The notes: generated by a model from the sequence alone, not told the origin. Positions 51,396 through 60,709 are shown, counted from the stretch's first letter. The stretch: 64,000 nt of DNA from Bacteroidota bacterium (GCA_025963715.1 JAOQAG010000051.1:124001-188000); one strand, 5' to 3'. Made by a program: numbers and translations.

Positions 51396-52598
51396 ATGAA
51401 CCACAAACTCCTCCTTCTACTTTTCCTTTTTCCCTTTCTACTATCAGCGCAGCAGGTAACGGAAGTAACATATTTCGGTACCAATCCGGGTAACCTGAGC
51501 ATGTATACCTATGTGCCCGCTGCACTTTCTAAAACCGGTAAAAAGCCGCTGGTGATTGTGTTGCACGGTTGTTCGCAATCGGCACAATTGGTTTCGGAGC
51601 AGTCGGGCTGGAATAAGCTGGCCGACACTTACGGTTTTAGCGTATTGTATCCGCAGCAAAAAGCAAGTAATAATCCCACCATGTGTTTTGATTGGTACCG
51701 TGCAGCGGATATTGACCGCGACAGGGGCGAATGTGCGTCGATCAAACAAATGATCGATCAGTTTGAAAAGGATTACAATGTAGATTCTTCCCGCATTTAC
51801 ATCACCGGCTTATCTGCAGGAGCAGCCATGGCAGTGGTAATGATGGCGGTGTATCCCGGAACCTTCAACGCAGGTGCTATATTTGCCGGTGGCGCTTATA
51901 AATCGGCTGTAAACTCCTTGTCCACCACCAGCGCCATGATGGGTTGGGTAAACCGCAGTCCAAAAGAATGGGGCGATTTTGTGCGCGATGCCAATCCTGC
52001 ATTTAAAGGCCAATACCCGAGAATGATTATTTACCAGGGTAAGCGCGACATTGTTGTAAATCATAAAAATGCATACGAGCTGATAGAACAATGGACCAAC
52101 GTAAATGCAGCGGATACCCTTGCAGATGATACGGTTGCGGCTTTCGCGAACAATGTGAATATCAACAAGTACATTTATAAAAATGCAGCGCAGCAACCGG
52201 TTGTGATCTTTTACGATGTGAAAAATATCGGGCATGCACTCATGATTAATCCCGGAAATTGCCGCGACGAAGGCGGAAAGATGGCGCCGTTTTCGGTAGA
52301 TGAAGATTATTTTTCAACGTACTGGACTGCCATTGATTTTGGCCTGATCCCGGAACCCAAAGTGACCGGAAAAAAAGAAATAACTGTAGGGGAGCAACAG
52401 GTTGAATATTCGGTGCCGTATTACAAAGGCTCTACTTATAATTGGTCGTACCCTGATGATGCAACACCTGTTGGTTCCGAAACCAGCAATGTGCTGATCC
52501 TGAATTTTGGAAAAATGTCGGGCAGTATAAGCGCGCTGGAAAATGATTCGGCGCATTGTTATTTCAGGTATCCGGCGTTGAGCGTGAAGGTGAAATAA
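51396..52598 (+). CDS. secreted PHB-depolymerase-type esterase
   Basis: 400 residues. Signal peptide 1-18 (FPFLLSAQ). Alpha/beta-hydrolase of the polyhydroxybutyrate depolymerase family (PF10503-type): PLVIVLHGCSQSAQ gives the oxyanion loop, YITGLSAGAAMAVVMMAVYP the nucleophile (Ser ~140, GLSAG), and IGHALMIN the His region; DIVVNHKNAYELIEQW is in the usual Asp strand area. The C-terminal ~90 residues form an extra beta domain (VPYYKGSTYNWSYPDDATPV, LILNFGKMSGSISA) of Ig/PKD type. Substrate could be short PHB or plant or feruloyl esters. The stop is followed by a heptad array. Confidence 0.87.
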   Translation: MNHKLLLLLFLFPFLLSAQQVTEVTYFGTNPGNLSMYTYVPAALSKTGKKPLVIVLHGCSQSAQLVSEQSGWNKLADTYGFSVLYPQQKASNNPTMCFDWYRAADIDRDRGECASIKQMIDQFEKDYNVDSSRIYITGLSAGAAMAVVMMAVYPGTFNAGAIFAGGAYKSAVNSLSTTSAMMGWVNRSPKEWGDFVRDANPAFKGQYPRMIIYQGKRDIVVNHKNAYELIEQWTNVNAADTLADDTVAAFANNVNINKYIYKNAAQQPVVIFYDVKNIGHALMINPGNCRDEGGKMAPFSVDEDYFSTYWTAIDFGLIPEPKVTGKKEITVGEQQVEYSVPYYKGSTYNWSYPDDATPVGSETSNVLILNFGKMSGSISALENDSAHCYFRYPALSVKVK

Positions 52599-52633
52599 GT
52601 TCAAAGTTCAAAGTTAGAAAGTTTAAAGTTTGC
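52598..52633 (+). repeat. heptad array at the esterase stop codon
   Basis: AGTTCAA, AGTTCAA, AGTTAGAA, AGTTTAA, AGTTTGC; the first A is the last base of the TAA stop. The 7-7-8-7-7 spacing is identical to 37998-38033. Confidence 0.85.
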
Positions 52634-52643
52634 TATGTACACA

Positions 52644-52703
52644 TAGGCGCCAGGCTTTGCCTGGTGACAAGCTTAAGTGTCACCAGGCAAAGCCTGGCGC
52701 CTA
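52644..52703. repeat. large perfect palindrome (GGCGCCAGGC type)
   Basis: Arms 52644-52669 and 52678-52703 are 26-base perfect reverse complements (starting TAGGCGCCAGGCTTTGCCTG), with loop AGCTTAAG. It stands between a heptad array and TTTAAAGTTTGCTGATGCTG. Confidence 0.92.
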
Positions 52704-52835
52704 CGATCAATTAGTTTAAAGTTTGCTGATGCTGTGTTCAATAGTTTATTGGTTTGCTGTGTACAGGTGCTGTGTTAAATAAATTTTAATTAAGTATCCG
52801 GGACTTTGTACCATGAAAAGAAATTATTTTAAAAA

Positions 52836-52928
52836 CGTCATTGCGAGGGCTTTTCGCCCGAAGCAATCTCATTATAGCTTTATATTCTGGTGTGAGATTG
52901 CTTCGGGCGAAAAGCCCTCGCAATGACG
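52836..52928. repeat. GTCATTGCGAG palindromic element, full copy
   Basis: 36-base perfect arms (52836-52871 and 52893-52928), identical to those at 41896-41987, around a different 21-base centre. Together with the esterase array, the palindrome above and the heptads at 53004 it fills the 418-base gap 52599-53016. Confidence 0.92.
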
Positions 52929-53003
52929 AGCAAGGTAAAAAATCAATAAAAATAAAGCGATTTGGTATAAAGTTTCCGGTTTTATTTAATTTTACACACA
53001 GTC

Positions 53004-53031
53004 CAACATCCAACATCTAACATCTAAGCTC
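53004..53031. repeat. heptad array overlapping the mnmD stop codon
   Basis: CAACATC, CAACATC, TAACATC, TAAGCTC. The last residues of the - strand protein (ELRC) and its TAG stop (53017-53019) are encoded by array sequence. Confidence 0.8.
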
Positions 53032-53721
53032 TTTCTTCGCTCTTATCATTTCCCTTTTTTCCGGAGGGCCAGGAATGGATTCAACCGTAAATCCAACTTT
53101 TTTCAACGTGCGTTTTACTTCTCCTTTGGCGCAATAGGTAACTAATATTCCATTGGATTTGGTGGCGTTGTAAATTTTCTGAAAGATAGGTTCCGTCCAC
53201 ATTTCAGGTTGTACCGGCGGACCAAATGCATCAAAATAAATGAGATCAAATTGTTCGTTTTCGAAAACAATTTGTTGAAGCGTTTCTTTTATTTTTTTGA
53301 AATTAAATTGGTCCGAAATTGCATTTTTTTTTCCCCATTCCGAATCATGCAACTGATCAAAAGTATTTTGCAGATCAGCTTTAGCGTGCGAATTTTTTTC
53401 GCTTAATAACTCCACATAATTTAATTGTTTTGCTAATTCGCTACTGATCGGGAATGCTTCTAACGCCGTGTAATCAATGGTTTGTGATATTTTTTTTGTT
53501 TCAAAAAATGTAAGCAATGCATTCAAACCCGTTCCCAATCCAATCTCCAGGATGTTGATTTGGTTACCCGAAAATGCTGCACAAAAGTGCTTCAATCCTG
53601 CTTCTATAAAAACGTGTTTGCTTTCCTGGATGGCGCCATGTGTGGAATGATAATGTTCGTTCAATTCCTTTACGTATAAGGAATGGGAGCCATCTTCGGT
53701 TTTTATTAATTCTTTGTTCAT
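53017..53721 (-). CDS. mnmD: tRNA 5-(methylaminomethyl)-2-thiouridine methyltransferase (MnmD type)
   Basis: 234 residues, Rossmann methyltransferase without the FAD domain found in E. coli MnmC. KTEDGSHSLYVKELNEHYHS and GAIQESKHVFIEAGL begin the family; NILEIGLGTGLNALLTF is the SAM motif; FDLIYFDAFGPPVQPEMWTE and ILVTYCAKGEVKRTLKKVGF complete it. It carries out the last methylation of mnm5s2U34 in tRNA. ATG 53721 (MNKELIKTEDGS) is chosen over a start ten codons upstream. The C-terminus is defined by the heptad array. Confidence 0.9.
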   Translation of the reverse strand: MNKELIKTEDGSHSLYVKELNEHYHSTHGAIQESKHVFIEAGLKHFCAAFSGNQINILEIGLGTGLNALLTFFETKKISQTIDYTALEAFPISSELAKQLNYVELLSEKNSHAKADLQNTFDQLHDSEWGKKNAISDQFNFKKIKETLQQIVFENEQFDLIYFDAFGPPVQPEMWTEPIFQKIYNATKSNGILVTYCAKGEVKRTLKKVGFTVESIPGPPEKREMIRAKKELRC

Positions 53722-53747
53722 GTATTTTTGTTTATGTGCTGTGTATG

Positions 53748-53900
53748 ACACAGCCCTAAGCCCTCTAAAGAGGGAAATTGCCGCCGTTCAATTTTTGAAG
53801 AAATAGTATTTTAAGTGTTTTTTAATAAAATTATAAATTAGGACCACAATTATAATGTTTGCAGAATGTATTCCCCTCTTGAGAGGGGCCAGGGTGTGTT
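53748..53900. repeat. MITE-like element, CCCCTCTTGAGAGGGG family, copy 3
   Basis: 153 bases, reverse orientation relative to copies 2 and 4 (AATTGCCGCCGTTC on the left, GTTTGCAGAATG on the right). The left end is partly decayed (ACACAGCCCTAAGCCCTCTA); the right end is intact (TTGAGAGGGGCCAGGGTGTG). Confidence 0.85.
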
Positions 53901-53932
53901 CTGCATACAGCCTATAAAATTAGGGGAAATAA

Positions 53933-53970
53933 AAAAACGCAAAGAAAAATTTCTCTTTGCGTTTTTATTT
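53933..53970. terminator. terminator of the OmpA-family gene
   Basis: AAACGCAAAGAAA pairs with TTTCTCTTTGCGTTT around a short AATT-rich loop, T-rich on both exits, 14 bases from the stop at 53984. Confidence 0.78.
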
Positions 53971-53983
53971 TTTGCAATATTAA

Positions 53984-56038
53984 TTATTTGCTCAGGATCT
54001 TAAACTCTGTTCTTCTGTTCAGCTGGCGGCCTTCATCCGTATCGTTTGTAGCGATCGGCTGCTCTTCACCGTATCCAACGGAAGTTAAGCGATCAGCGGC
54101 AATACCTTTGCTTACAAGGTAAGCAACCACTGCTTTGGCGCGACTGTCAGATAATTTTTTGTTGTAATCATCCGCACCTTTGGAATCGGTATGTCCGGAG
54201 ATCTCAATTTTTAATGTCGGAACATCGTTCAGTAATTTTGTCAAACGCTCCAGCTCATTAGTAGATTCGGGGCGCAATGTTGCTTTGTCAAAATCAAAGA
54301 AAATATTTTTCAAAATAATTTTGCTTCCAACAGCGATGTTCTTTAACGCCACATCTTTTACCACTTCCTGGTAAGCAGCAGTGTTCGGGATGTCGAAATT
54401 TTCGGAGTGGAACAAATAATTTTCTTTTTTCACAGCGATCCCGTAATTTCTTCCGGCAGGCAATGAAACCAGGTATTTTCCGGTAGAACTGTTGGACATG
54501 AATGTGGCGATCACTTCATTTTTTAAATTGTCGACGATCTCAATTGTTGCTTCCAGCGGTTGTTTGGTTGCTTCATCCGTGATCACTCCTTTCAGGATCG
54601 TTAACTGCGCTTCTTTGATCTGTATCACCGGCGCAATTACCGTTTCTTTTACCGGCGCAGTCTGGCTCGCTAATAAATTATCTTCGTTGTTCAATACCAT
54701 TGGTTTTTCAGGCCCAAGGAATGTAACCTGGTAAATATCTTTTTCGCCATAGCCATTTGCATTGAATGACGCATAATAACCGTGTTTTCCACTTGCCGAA
54801 ACAACAAAAAATACGTCATCATCCGGTGTGTTTACCGGATAGCCAAGGTTTTCCGGTTCGCTCCATGTTTTCGTTTTATCATCGTATACAGATTTGAAAA
54901 TATCATAACCGCCCATGCTGTTGTGTCCCTGCGAGCTAAAATATAATGTTTTGCCATCCGGGTGGATGAATGCACCTTCTTCCCCCCATTGTGTATTTAT
55001 GGTAGGCCCAAGATTAACAGGAACGTCCCATCTTCCTTTTGCGTCTTTCGTGGAGATGTAAATATCCCTGTCGCCCAGGCTGCCATCAGGTTTGTCAGAA
55101 ACAAAATAAACAGATTTCCCATCAGGCGAATAACATGCGGATGATTCGTGATATTTTGTATTGATGTTTTTATTCATGTGATCCGGTTTGCTCCAGGAAT
55201 CTCCTTTTAATTCAGATTCAAAAAGATCACCTCCATTGGAGCCAATGTAGATCAGGAATTTTTGTCCGTCGGCCGATAAACCCGAGTTTGCATCATGTGT
55301 ATCAGTGTTGATAGGCGGACCCATATTTTTTGCAGGTAACCATTTTCCGTCTTTCCTGGTAGAAATATAAATATCTTCATAATAATCGTTGATATTCGGA
55401 TCGGTACCGCCACCGGTTGTTGTTGGCCTGCGGGAAGTAAAAAGCATTATCGATTCATCTGCAGAAATCACCGGTCCGTAATCGGTGTATTGAGAGTTTA
55501 TTTCCGGTCCGGCGTTATCAATAAAAACGCGGACAGGTTTTTTTACAAGTTCTTTGCCATTCAAACATTGTTCGATGTGGTGATTAATATCCGGTAATAA
55601 TTCCGTTAACTCATCTCCTTTTAATTCTGTCTGAAATTTTTTGAATTCCGAAATTGCTTTATCCCATTGCATATCCAGGTGATAGGCTTCTCCAAGCAAA
55701 TAATGCAGTTGGGGATCTACCTGTGGGTTTAATGATTGTGCTTTTTCCAGGTAAGGAATTGATTTTAATTTATAATTTGAGTAGAGGTAACATTTACCGA
55801 GCCTGTAATTTAATAAAGCGTTATTGGGATTAAATTTATAAGCAAGCAGGTAGGGGTCAATTGCCTGTTTATAAAAAATATTACCCTGTTCAAATAGCTT
55901 ATCACCTGTTTCCACATTCTTTTTCGCTTCTTTTAAGCCGTCTTTGTCATCCTTAAAATTATCTTTTGTAAATTCTACATTCTGTGCAAATGCACTGAAA
56001 GAAAAAAGGATTGCTAAGAGAGTGATTATTTTTTTCAT
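53984..56038 (-). CDS. PorE-like outer-membrane protein (TPR, propeller, CRD, OmpA)
   Basis: 684 residues. Signal peptide 1-18 (SFSAFAQ). TPR-like helices ~30-150 (NALLNYRLGKCYLYSNYKLK). PD40/WD40-like beta-propeller ~165-430 (GPVISADESIMLFTSRRPTT, SACYSPDGKSVYFVSDKPDG). Carboxypeptidase-regulatory-like domain ~470-560 (LTILKGVITDEATKQPLEAT). OmpA C-terminal domain ~575-684 (FFDFDKATLRPES, EISGHTDSKGADDYNKKLSD). This four-part order is that of PorE of the T9SS, which links the outer-membrane complex to peptidoglycan. Many Bacteroidota carry several such proteins, so the T9SS role is likely but not certain. Confidence 0.85.
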   Translation of the reverse strand: MKKIITLLAILFSFSAFAQNVEFTKDNFKDDKDGLKEAKKNVETGDKLFEQGNIFYKQAIDPYLLAYKFNPNNALLNYRLGKCYLYSNYKLKSIPYLEKAQSLNPQVDPQLHYLLGEAYHLDMQWDKAISEFKKFQTELKGDELTELLPDINHHIEQCLNGKELVKKPVRVFIDNAGPEINSQYTDYGPVISADESIMLFTSRRPTTTGGGTDPNINDYYEDIYISTRKDGKWLPAKNMGPPINTDTHDANSGLSADGQKFLIYIGSNGGDLFESELKGDSWSKPDHMNKNINTKYHESSACYSPDGKSVYFVSDKPDGSLGDRDIYISTKDAKGRWDVPVNLGPTINTQWGEEGAFIHPDGKTLYFSSQGHNSMGGYDIFKSVYDDKTKTWSEPENLGYPVNTPDDDVFFVVSASGKHGYYASFNANGYGEKDIYQVTFLGPEKPMVLNNEDNLLASQTAPVKETVIAPVIQIKEAQLTILKGVITDEATKQPLEATIEIVDNLKNEVIATFMSNSSTGKYLVSLPAGRNYGIAVKKENYLFHSENFDIPNTAAYQEVVKDVALKNIAVGSKIILKNIFFDFDKATLRPESTNELERLTKLLNDVPTLKIEISGHTDSKGADDYNKKLSDSRAKAVVAYLVSKGIAADRLTSVGYGEEQPIATNDTDEGRQLNRRTEFKILSK

Positions 56039-56052
56039 AGTTATGTAGTATA

Positions 56053-56094
56053 AAGTCTCAAGTCTCAAGTATTTAGTACTTAGTACTTAATATG
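56053..56094. repeat. heptad array upstream of the PorE-like gene
   Basis: AAGTCTC, AAGTCTC, AAGTATT, TAGTACT, TAGTACT, TAATATG in register, 15 bases before the start codon of the - strand gene. Confidence 0.8.
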
Positions 56095-56142
56095 TGGATT
56101 TAAAATTTAGAATCAGGCTTAGTTTAGTATTCAGTCCGGCAT

Positions 56143-56177
56143 CTAGTGACTAACGACTCTCTACTAATTACTACTTA
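56143..56177. repeat. heptad array overlapping the TPR gene's stop
   Basis: CTAGTGA, CTAACGA, CTCTCTA, CTAATTA, CTACTTA in register; the CTA at 56171-56173 is the TAG stop of the - strand TPR gene. Confidence 0.82.
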
Positions 56178-57226
56178 CAATCTCCGGTATAATTTTTTGC
56201 TGATTCAACACCCAGCTCGGTTGCTTTTTTCCAGTCGGAGCAGGCGCCTGCATCATCGCGCAGCATTTCTTTGGCAATGCCGCGGTTTAAATAGGCGTAA
56301 CCGTAACCTGCATTCAGGCTGATGGCTTTGTTGCAATCTTCCACGCTGCCTTTGTAATCTTTTAATTTAAATTTTGCACTCGCGCGGTTGTTGTATGCAA
56401 AAGCATAATCCGCTTTAAGCGCAATGGCTTTATTAAAATCCTCGATAGCACCTGCATAATCGCCAGCATCGTATTTTGCGCTGCCGCGATTGTTGTACGC
56501 AACGTAATAATCTTTTTGTACGCGGATGGCTTCCGAATAATCGCTGATCGCACCTTTAAAATCGCCTTTTTTGCGTTTGGCGCTGGCAATGTTGTTATAG
56601 GCAAATGCCATTTCGGAATTTACCACAATGGCTTTGTTGTAATCGCCAATAGCGCCATCCAGGTCGTCCATCTGGCGTTTTGCGCTTCCGCGGTCGTTAT
56701 AAGCGTAAGCGTAATCCGGTTTGTAAGTAATGGCGATCGTAAAATCATCGATGGCATTTTTATAATCGCCGTTCTCAAATTTTATTCCGCCACGATAATA
56801 ATAAGCTTGTGCATAATCGCTTTTTATTTCAATTGTTTTCGAATAATCCGCCGTAGCGCCCGGTTTATCGCCCGTAGCATATTTTGCCTGTGCGCGGCTG
56901 AAATAACTATCAGGATTTTGTGCCAGTGTTAATGCTTTATCAAAATCGGAGATAGCGCCGCTGTAATTTTTCATTTCAAATTTGGTAGTGCCGCGGTTGT
57001 ACCATGCCCGTTCAAAATCCGGCTTTTTTGCAATGGCCTGATCGAAATTGTTGAGTGCGCTCGGGAAATTTTTTGCAGCAAAATCCTGGATCCCGCTGTT
57101 ATAAAATTTTTCCGCATCCTGGGAGCCATCGTCCAGCACTTTGGCTTTTACGATACTGTCGGTTTGAGCATTTACAGTTGCAGCCAGCAGAGCCGCTGCA
57201 AAGAGTGTAAGGACAATTTTTTTCAT
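56171..57226 (-). CDS. exported TPR-repeat protein
   Basis: 351 residues. Signal peptide 1-20 (AATVNAQ) and nine tetratricopeptide repeats of 34 residues covering ~40-345 (pattern AxYNRGxAKxxxxDYxGAIxDFxKAIxLxPDYAxA). The solenoid is a protein-interaction scaffold in the periplasm or on the surface. It is upstream of the PorE-like gene on the same strand, 132 bases away with a heptad array between, so a functional link is possible but unproven. TATATTTA (- strand, ~57247) could be its -7 box. Confidence 0.88.
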   Translation of the reverse strand: MKKIVLTLFAAALLAATVNAQTDSIVKAKVLDDGSQDAEKFYNSGIQDFAAKNFPSALNNFDQAIAKKPDFERAWYNRGTTKFEMKNYSGAISDFDKALTLAQNPDSYFSRAQAKYATGDKPGATADYSKTIEIKSDYAQAYYYRGGIKFENGDYKNAIDDFTIAITYKPDYAYAYNDRGSAKRQMDDLDGAIGDYNKAIVVNSEMAFAYNNIASAKRKKGDFKGAISDYSEAIRVQKDYYVAYNNRGSAKYDAGDYAGAIEDFNKAIALKADYAFAYNNRASAKFKLKDYKGSVEDCNKAISLNAGYGYAYLNRGIAKEMLRDDAGACSDWKKATELGVESAKNYTGDCK

Positions 57227-57351
57227 CGGTAGGTAATTTAGTACGCTAAATATAGAAAGATTTTCGGGAATATAAAAAGTGCATGATTTTTAACGATTTA
57301 TCAATATAAAAGCATTCGGGACACCGGCTTTTAATTACCAAACTATTTAGT

Positions 57352-57359
57352 TAAGTTTG
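57352..57359 (+). promoter_or_regulatory. -7 box of the DUF885 gene
   Basis: TAAGTTTG matches TAnnTTTG exactly, 38 bases before the ATG at 57398. An AAAGGA Shine-Dalgarno-like site precedes the start, unusual for this window. Confidence 0.5.
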
Positions 57360-57397
57360 TTGTTGCAAAAAAATTAACAGCTTTTAAAAGGATCCTT

Positions 57398-59248
57398 ATG
57401 AAAAAAATAATTTACCCGGTGTTATTTGTTTCCAGCTTGCTGATCATCGCATGTGGCGGCGATAAAAAAGAAACAACAGGAACAAAAACGTATTCTGCCG
57501 AAGAAATAAAAGCAGAGAGTGCAAAAGTCAATGCGTTTTTCGACCGGGTATTTGATGCCGGTGTGGATCGCGATCCGATGCAGCAATCCATCATGGGGAT
57601 CAAAAAGGATTATGGTAAATGGACCGACATGAGCGATGAGCATGCACAAAAAGAGCTGGAGATCGTAAAAATTGATCTGGATTCGCTGCACACACTTATT
57701 AATAAAGATGCGCTGGATGAACAAACGAAGATCAGCTATCGCTTGTTTGAAGAGCAAAGCAACCAAAGCATTGATAATTTTAAATGGCGTTTCCATTCCT
57801 ACCCGATCACGCAGATGGGCGGAATGCACGTGGATATTCCTACGTTCCTGATCAACGTTCATCTTGTAACAACGAAGAGCGACGCAGAGGCGTACATATC
57901 CCGTTTACAGGGAATCAATGGTTTGTTTGACCAGTTACTGGTAAATTTAAAAACCTGCGAAGCAAAAAATGTGATCCCGCCAAAATTTGTTTTTCCGTTT
58001 GTACTCAACGATTGCAAAAGCATGATCAGCGGACAGCCGTTTGATAAATCCAAAGACATAAATCCTTTGCTGGCTGATATTACTGCAAAAGTAAATGCGC
58101 TGAAAGATGTGAATGATGCGGCAAAAAAAGACATGATCGCGAAAGCAACAGATGCTTTGCTGACCTCTGTAAAACCGGCTTACGAAAAATTAATTGCGTA
58201 CTGGATGGAGCTGGAGAAAAAAGCAACAACGGATGATGGCGCCTGGAAATTGCCTGATGGCGATGCGTTTTATGATGCGGCATTGAAAATGACCACCACT
58301 ACCAACATGACCGCTGATGAAATTCATGAATTGGGATTAAAGGAAGTGGCGCGCATTCATGGAGAGATGAAAGAGATCATGAAAAAAGTGCATTTTAAAA
58401 ATGACAACCTGCAGGACTTTTTTGAATTCATGCGTACGGATAAACAATTTTATTACCCGAATACGGCCGAAGGAAAAGAAGCATATCGTGTGAAAGCGGT
58501 GAAGATCATTGACGATATGAAAAAGGAGCTGGATAAATTATTTTTGACCAAACCCAAAGCGGATATTGTAGTAAAAGCAGTGGAAGCGTTCCGTGAAAAA
58601 TCGGCAGGCGGTGCTTTTTATGAAGAGCCTGCACTGGACGGATCCCGCCCGGGCCGTTATTACATTAATTTATACAACATGGCCGATCAGGCTACATACC
58701 AGATGGAAGCACTGGCCTATCACGAGGGAATTCCGGGGCATCACATGCAAATTGCGATCGCGCAGGAATTAAAAGGCATTCCTAAATTCAGGATGCACGG
58801 CGGAAACACCGCGTATGTGGAAGGCTGGGGATTGTATTCCGAAAAATTACCGAAAGAGATCGGTTTTTACCAGGATCCGTATTCGGATTTCGGCCGTTTG
58901 GCGATGGAGCTGTTCCGTGCCGCGCGTTTAGTAGTTGATACCGGAATCCACCGCAAACACTGGACACGCGAGCAGGCGCTGGCGTATTTTAAAGAAAATA
59001 CTCCCAATCCGGAAGGCGATAATAAAAAAGAAATTGAACGGTATATTGTTTGGCCATCGCAGGCTACCGGTTACAAGATCGGGATGAACAAGATCATGGA
59101 ACTTCGTGAAAACGCGAAAAAGAAACTGGGCGATAAATTTGATCTGCGCGAATATCATGATGTGGTATTAACTTCCGGTCCCGTGCCGATGAACATTTTG
59201 GAAGAAATGGTAAATACGTGGGTGGAGAAGAAGCTTGCAGGGAAATAA
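57398..59248 (+). CDS. DUF885-family lipoprotein (predicted zinc peptidase)
   Basis: 616 residues. Lipoprotein signal (VSSLLIIACGG, Cys19). The DUF885 domain spans the rest: NAFFDRVFDAGVDRDPMQQS, then YPITQMGGMHVDIPTFLINV, and the zinc-type motif EALAYHEGIPGHHMQIAIAQ with downstream YVEGWGLYSEKLPKEIGFYQ and WPSQATGYKIGMNKIMELRE. The HEGxPGHH signature predicts metallopeptidase or hydrolase activity (M32-like in thinking). It should be anchored in the outer or inner membrane facing the periplasm. Stop directly followed by a heptad array. Confidence 0.9.
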   Translation: MKKIIYPVLFVSSLLIIACGGDKKETTGTKTYSAEEIKAESAKVNAFFDRVFDAGVDRDPMQQSIMGIKKDYGKWTDMSDEHAQKELEIVKIDLDSLHTLINKDALDEQTKISYRLFEEQSNQSIDNFKWRFHSYPITQMGGMHVDIPTFLINVHLVTTKSDAEAYISRLQGINGLFDQLLVNLKTCEAKNVIPPKFVFPFVLNDCKSMISGQPFDKSKDINPLLADITAKVNALKDVNDAAKKDMIAKATDALLTSVKPAYEKLIAYWMELEKKATTDDGAWKLPDGDAFYDAALKMTTTTNMTADEIHELGLKEVARIHGEMKEIMKKVHFKNDNLQDFFEFMRTDKQFYYPNTAEGKEAYRVKAVKIIDDMKKELDKLFLTKPKADIVVKAVEAFREKSAGGAFYEEPALDGSRPGRYYINLYNMADQATYQMEALAYHEGIPGHHMQIAIAQELKGIPKFRMHGGNTAYVEGWGLYSEKLPKEIGFYQDPYSDFGRLAMELFRAARLVVDTGIHRKHWTREQALAYFKENTPNPEGDNKKEIERYIVWPSQATGYKIGMNKIMELRENAKKKLGDKFDLREYHDVVLTSGPVPMNILEEMVNTWVEKKLAGK

Positions 59249-59313
59249 GCAGACAATAAAAAAGTAGGCAGTAGACAGTTGGCAAAAGGCAATAAGGCAG
59301 TAGACAGTAAACA
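59249..59313 (+). repeat. heptad array starting on the base after the DUF885 stop
   Basis: GCAGACA, ATAAAAAA, GTAGGCA, GTAGACA, GTTGGCA, AAAGGCA, ATAAGGCA, GTAGACA, GTAAACA. The first unit starts at 59249, immediately after TAA. A second array of AACTTTG type is at 59473-59501 before the next start. Confidence 0.85.
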
Positions 59314-59508
59314 AAAAAAGAACGAAAAAAAACAAATAAACAAAAAGAAAATAAACACAGATAACACACAGATTCGTAGTTTCGTTCCTGTTCGTTATCT
59401 GTACAATAAAAAGAACAAAACAAAATAAGAGTACAAAACAAAAAGGGCGGAGACAATGGATAAATTCTTCGAAACTTTTGAACTTTGAACTTTAAACTAT
59501 TTTAAGAG

Positions 59509-60627
59509 ATGGCAAAAAAAGCAAACACTAAAACAAAAGCTCCAAAATCAATACTGACAAAAAATTCACTGGATTTTTTAAAAACCTATTTGAACAATGC
59601 TTCTCCGACAGGGTTTGAGAGCGAAGGACAAAAATTGTGGCTGAATTACATCAAGCCGTATACGGATGATTTTTTTGTAGATAATTACGGAACAGCGGTA
59701 GCGGTGATCAACCCGAAAGCTGAGTATAAAGTGGTAATTGAAGCACATGCAGATGAAATTTCCTGGTTTGTGCATTACATCACCAACGACGGTTTTATTT
59801 ATTTGCGCCGGAATGGCGGCAGTGATCACATGATCGCTCCGTCGAAACGTGTGAATATCCACACCGAGAAAGGAATTGTAAAAGCAGTGTTTGGCTGGCC
59901 AGCCATTCACGTGCGTGATGCAGCGCGTGAAGAGCCGCCTTCCCTGAAAAATATATTTTTAGATTGCGGCTGTGCTACCAAAAAAGAAGTGGAAGGGTTG
60001 GGCGTTCATGTTGGTTGCGTGATCACGTATGAAGATGAATTTATGGTGCTGAACGACCGGTATTATGTGGGAAGAGCATTGGATAACCGTGTTGGCGGAT
60101 TTATGATCGCGGAAGTGGCGCGTTTGTTAAAAGAGAACAAAGTGAAATTACCGTTTGGATTGTACATCACCAATTCCGTACAGGAAGAAGTGGGTTTACG
60201 CGGCGCGGAAATGATCACACAATCGATCAGGCCGGATGTAGCCATTGTGACGGATGTTTGCCATGATACACAATCGCCGATGATGAATAAAATTGTGAGT
60301 GGCGACCTTGCCTGTGGAAAAGGCCCGGTATTGACGTACGGCCCGGCAGTGCAAAATAATTTGTTGAAGCTGATCATCAATGCAGCGGATAAAAATAAAA
60401 TCCCGTTTCAGCGTGCTGCCGCATCGCGTGCTACGGGAACGGATACGGATGCATTTGCGTATTCGGTTGGTGGCGTTCCTTCAGCGCTGATCTCCCTGCC
60501 ATTGCGCTATATGCACACTACGGTAGAAAGTGTACACAAGGATGATGTGGAAAATGTGATCAAACTGATCTATGAATCCTTGAAAACGATTAAAAATAAA
60601 CAGGATTTTAAGTACATTAAGAAGTAA
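59509..60627 (+). CDS. M42-family (PepA/FrvX-like) aminopeptidase
   Basis: 372 residues. After a basic ~20-residue N-terminus, NASPTGFESEGQKLWLNYIK begins the M42 domain. Metal ligands: VVIEAHADEISWFVHYI (HxD), ALDNRVGGFM, VQEEVGLRGAEMI (EE), VTDVCHD and LRYMHTTVESVHKDD (final His). It cuts N-terminal residues from peptides as a dodecameric tetrahedral particle in known cases. Cytoplasmic, as usual for this family. Confidence 0.93.
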   Translation: MAKKANTKTKAPKSILTKNSLDFLKTYLNNASPTGFESEGQKLWLNYIKPYTDDFFVDNYGTAVAVINPKAEYKVVIEAHADEISWFVHYITNDGFIYLRRNGGSDHMIAPSKRVNIHTEKGIVKAVFGWPAIHVRDAAREEPPSLKNIFLDCGCATKKEVEGLGVHVGCVITYEDEFMVLNDRYYVGRALDNRVGGFMIAEVARLLKENKVKLPFGLYITNSVQEEVGLRGAEMITQSIRPDVAIVTDVCHDTQSPMMNKIVSGDLACGKGPVLTYGPAVQNNLLKLIINAADKNKIPFQRAAASRATGTDTDAFAYSVGGVPSALISLPLRYMHTTVESVHKDDVENVIKLIYESLKTIKNKQDFKYIKK

Positions 60628-60662
60628 TAAAAAGGAATTATAAATTTTGGATTATAAATTAT

Positions 60663-60696
60663 AAATGGCGTGGATTTTTCCTGCGCCATTTTTTTG
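60663..60696 (+). terminator. terminator of the M42 peptidase gene
   Basis: ATGGCG (60665-60670) pairs with CGCCAT (60684-60689), followed by TTTTTTTG, 36 bases after the stop. Confidence 0.75.
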
Positions 60697-60709
60697 TGCG
60701 CCGACGCGA

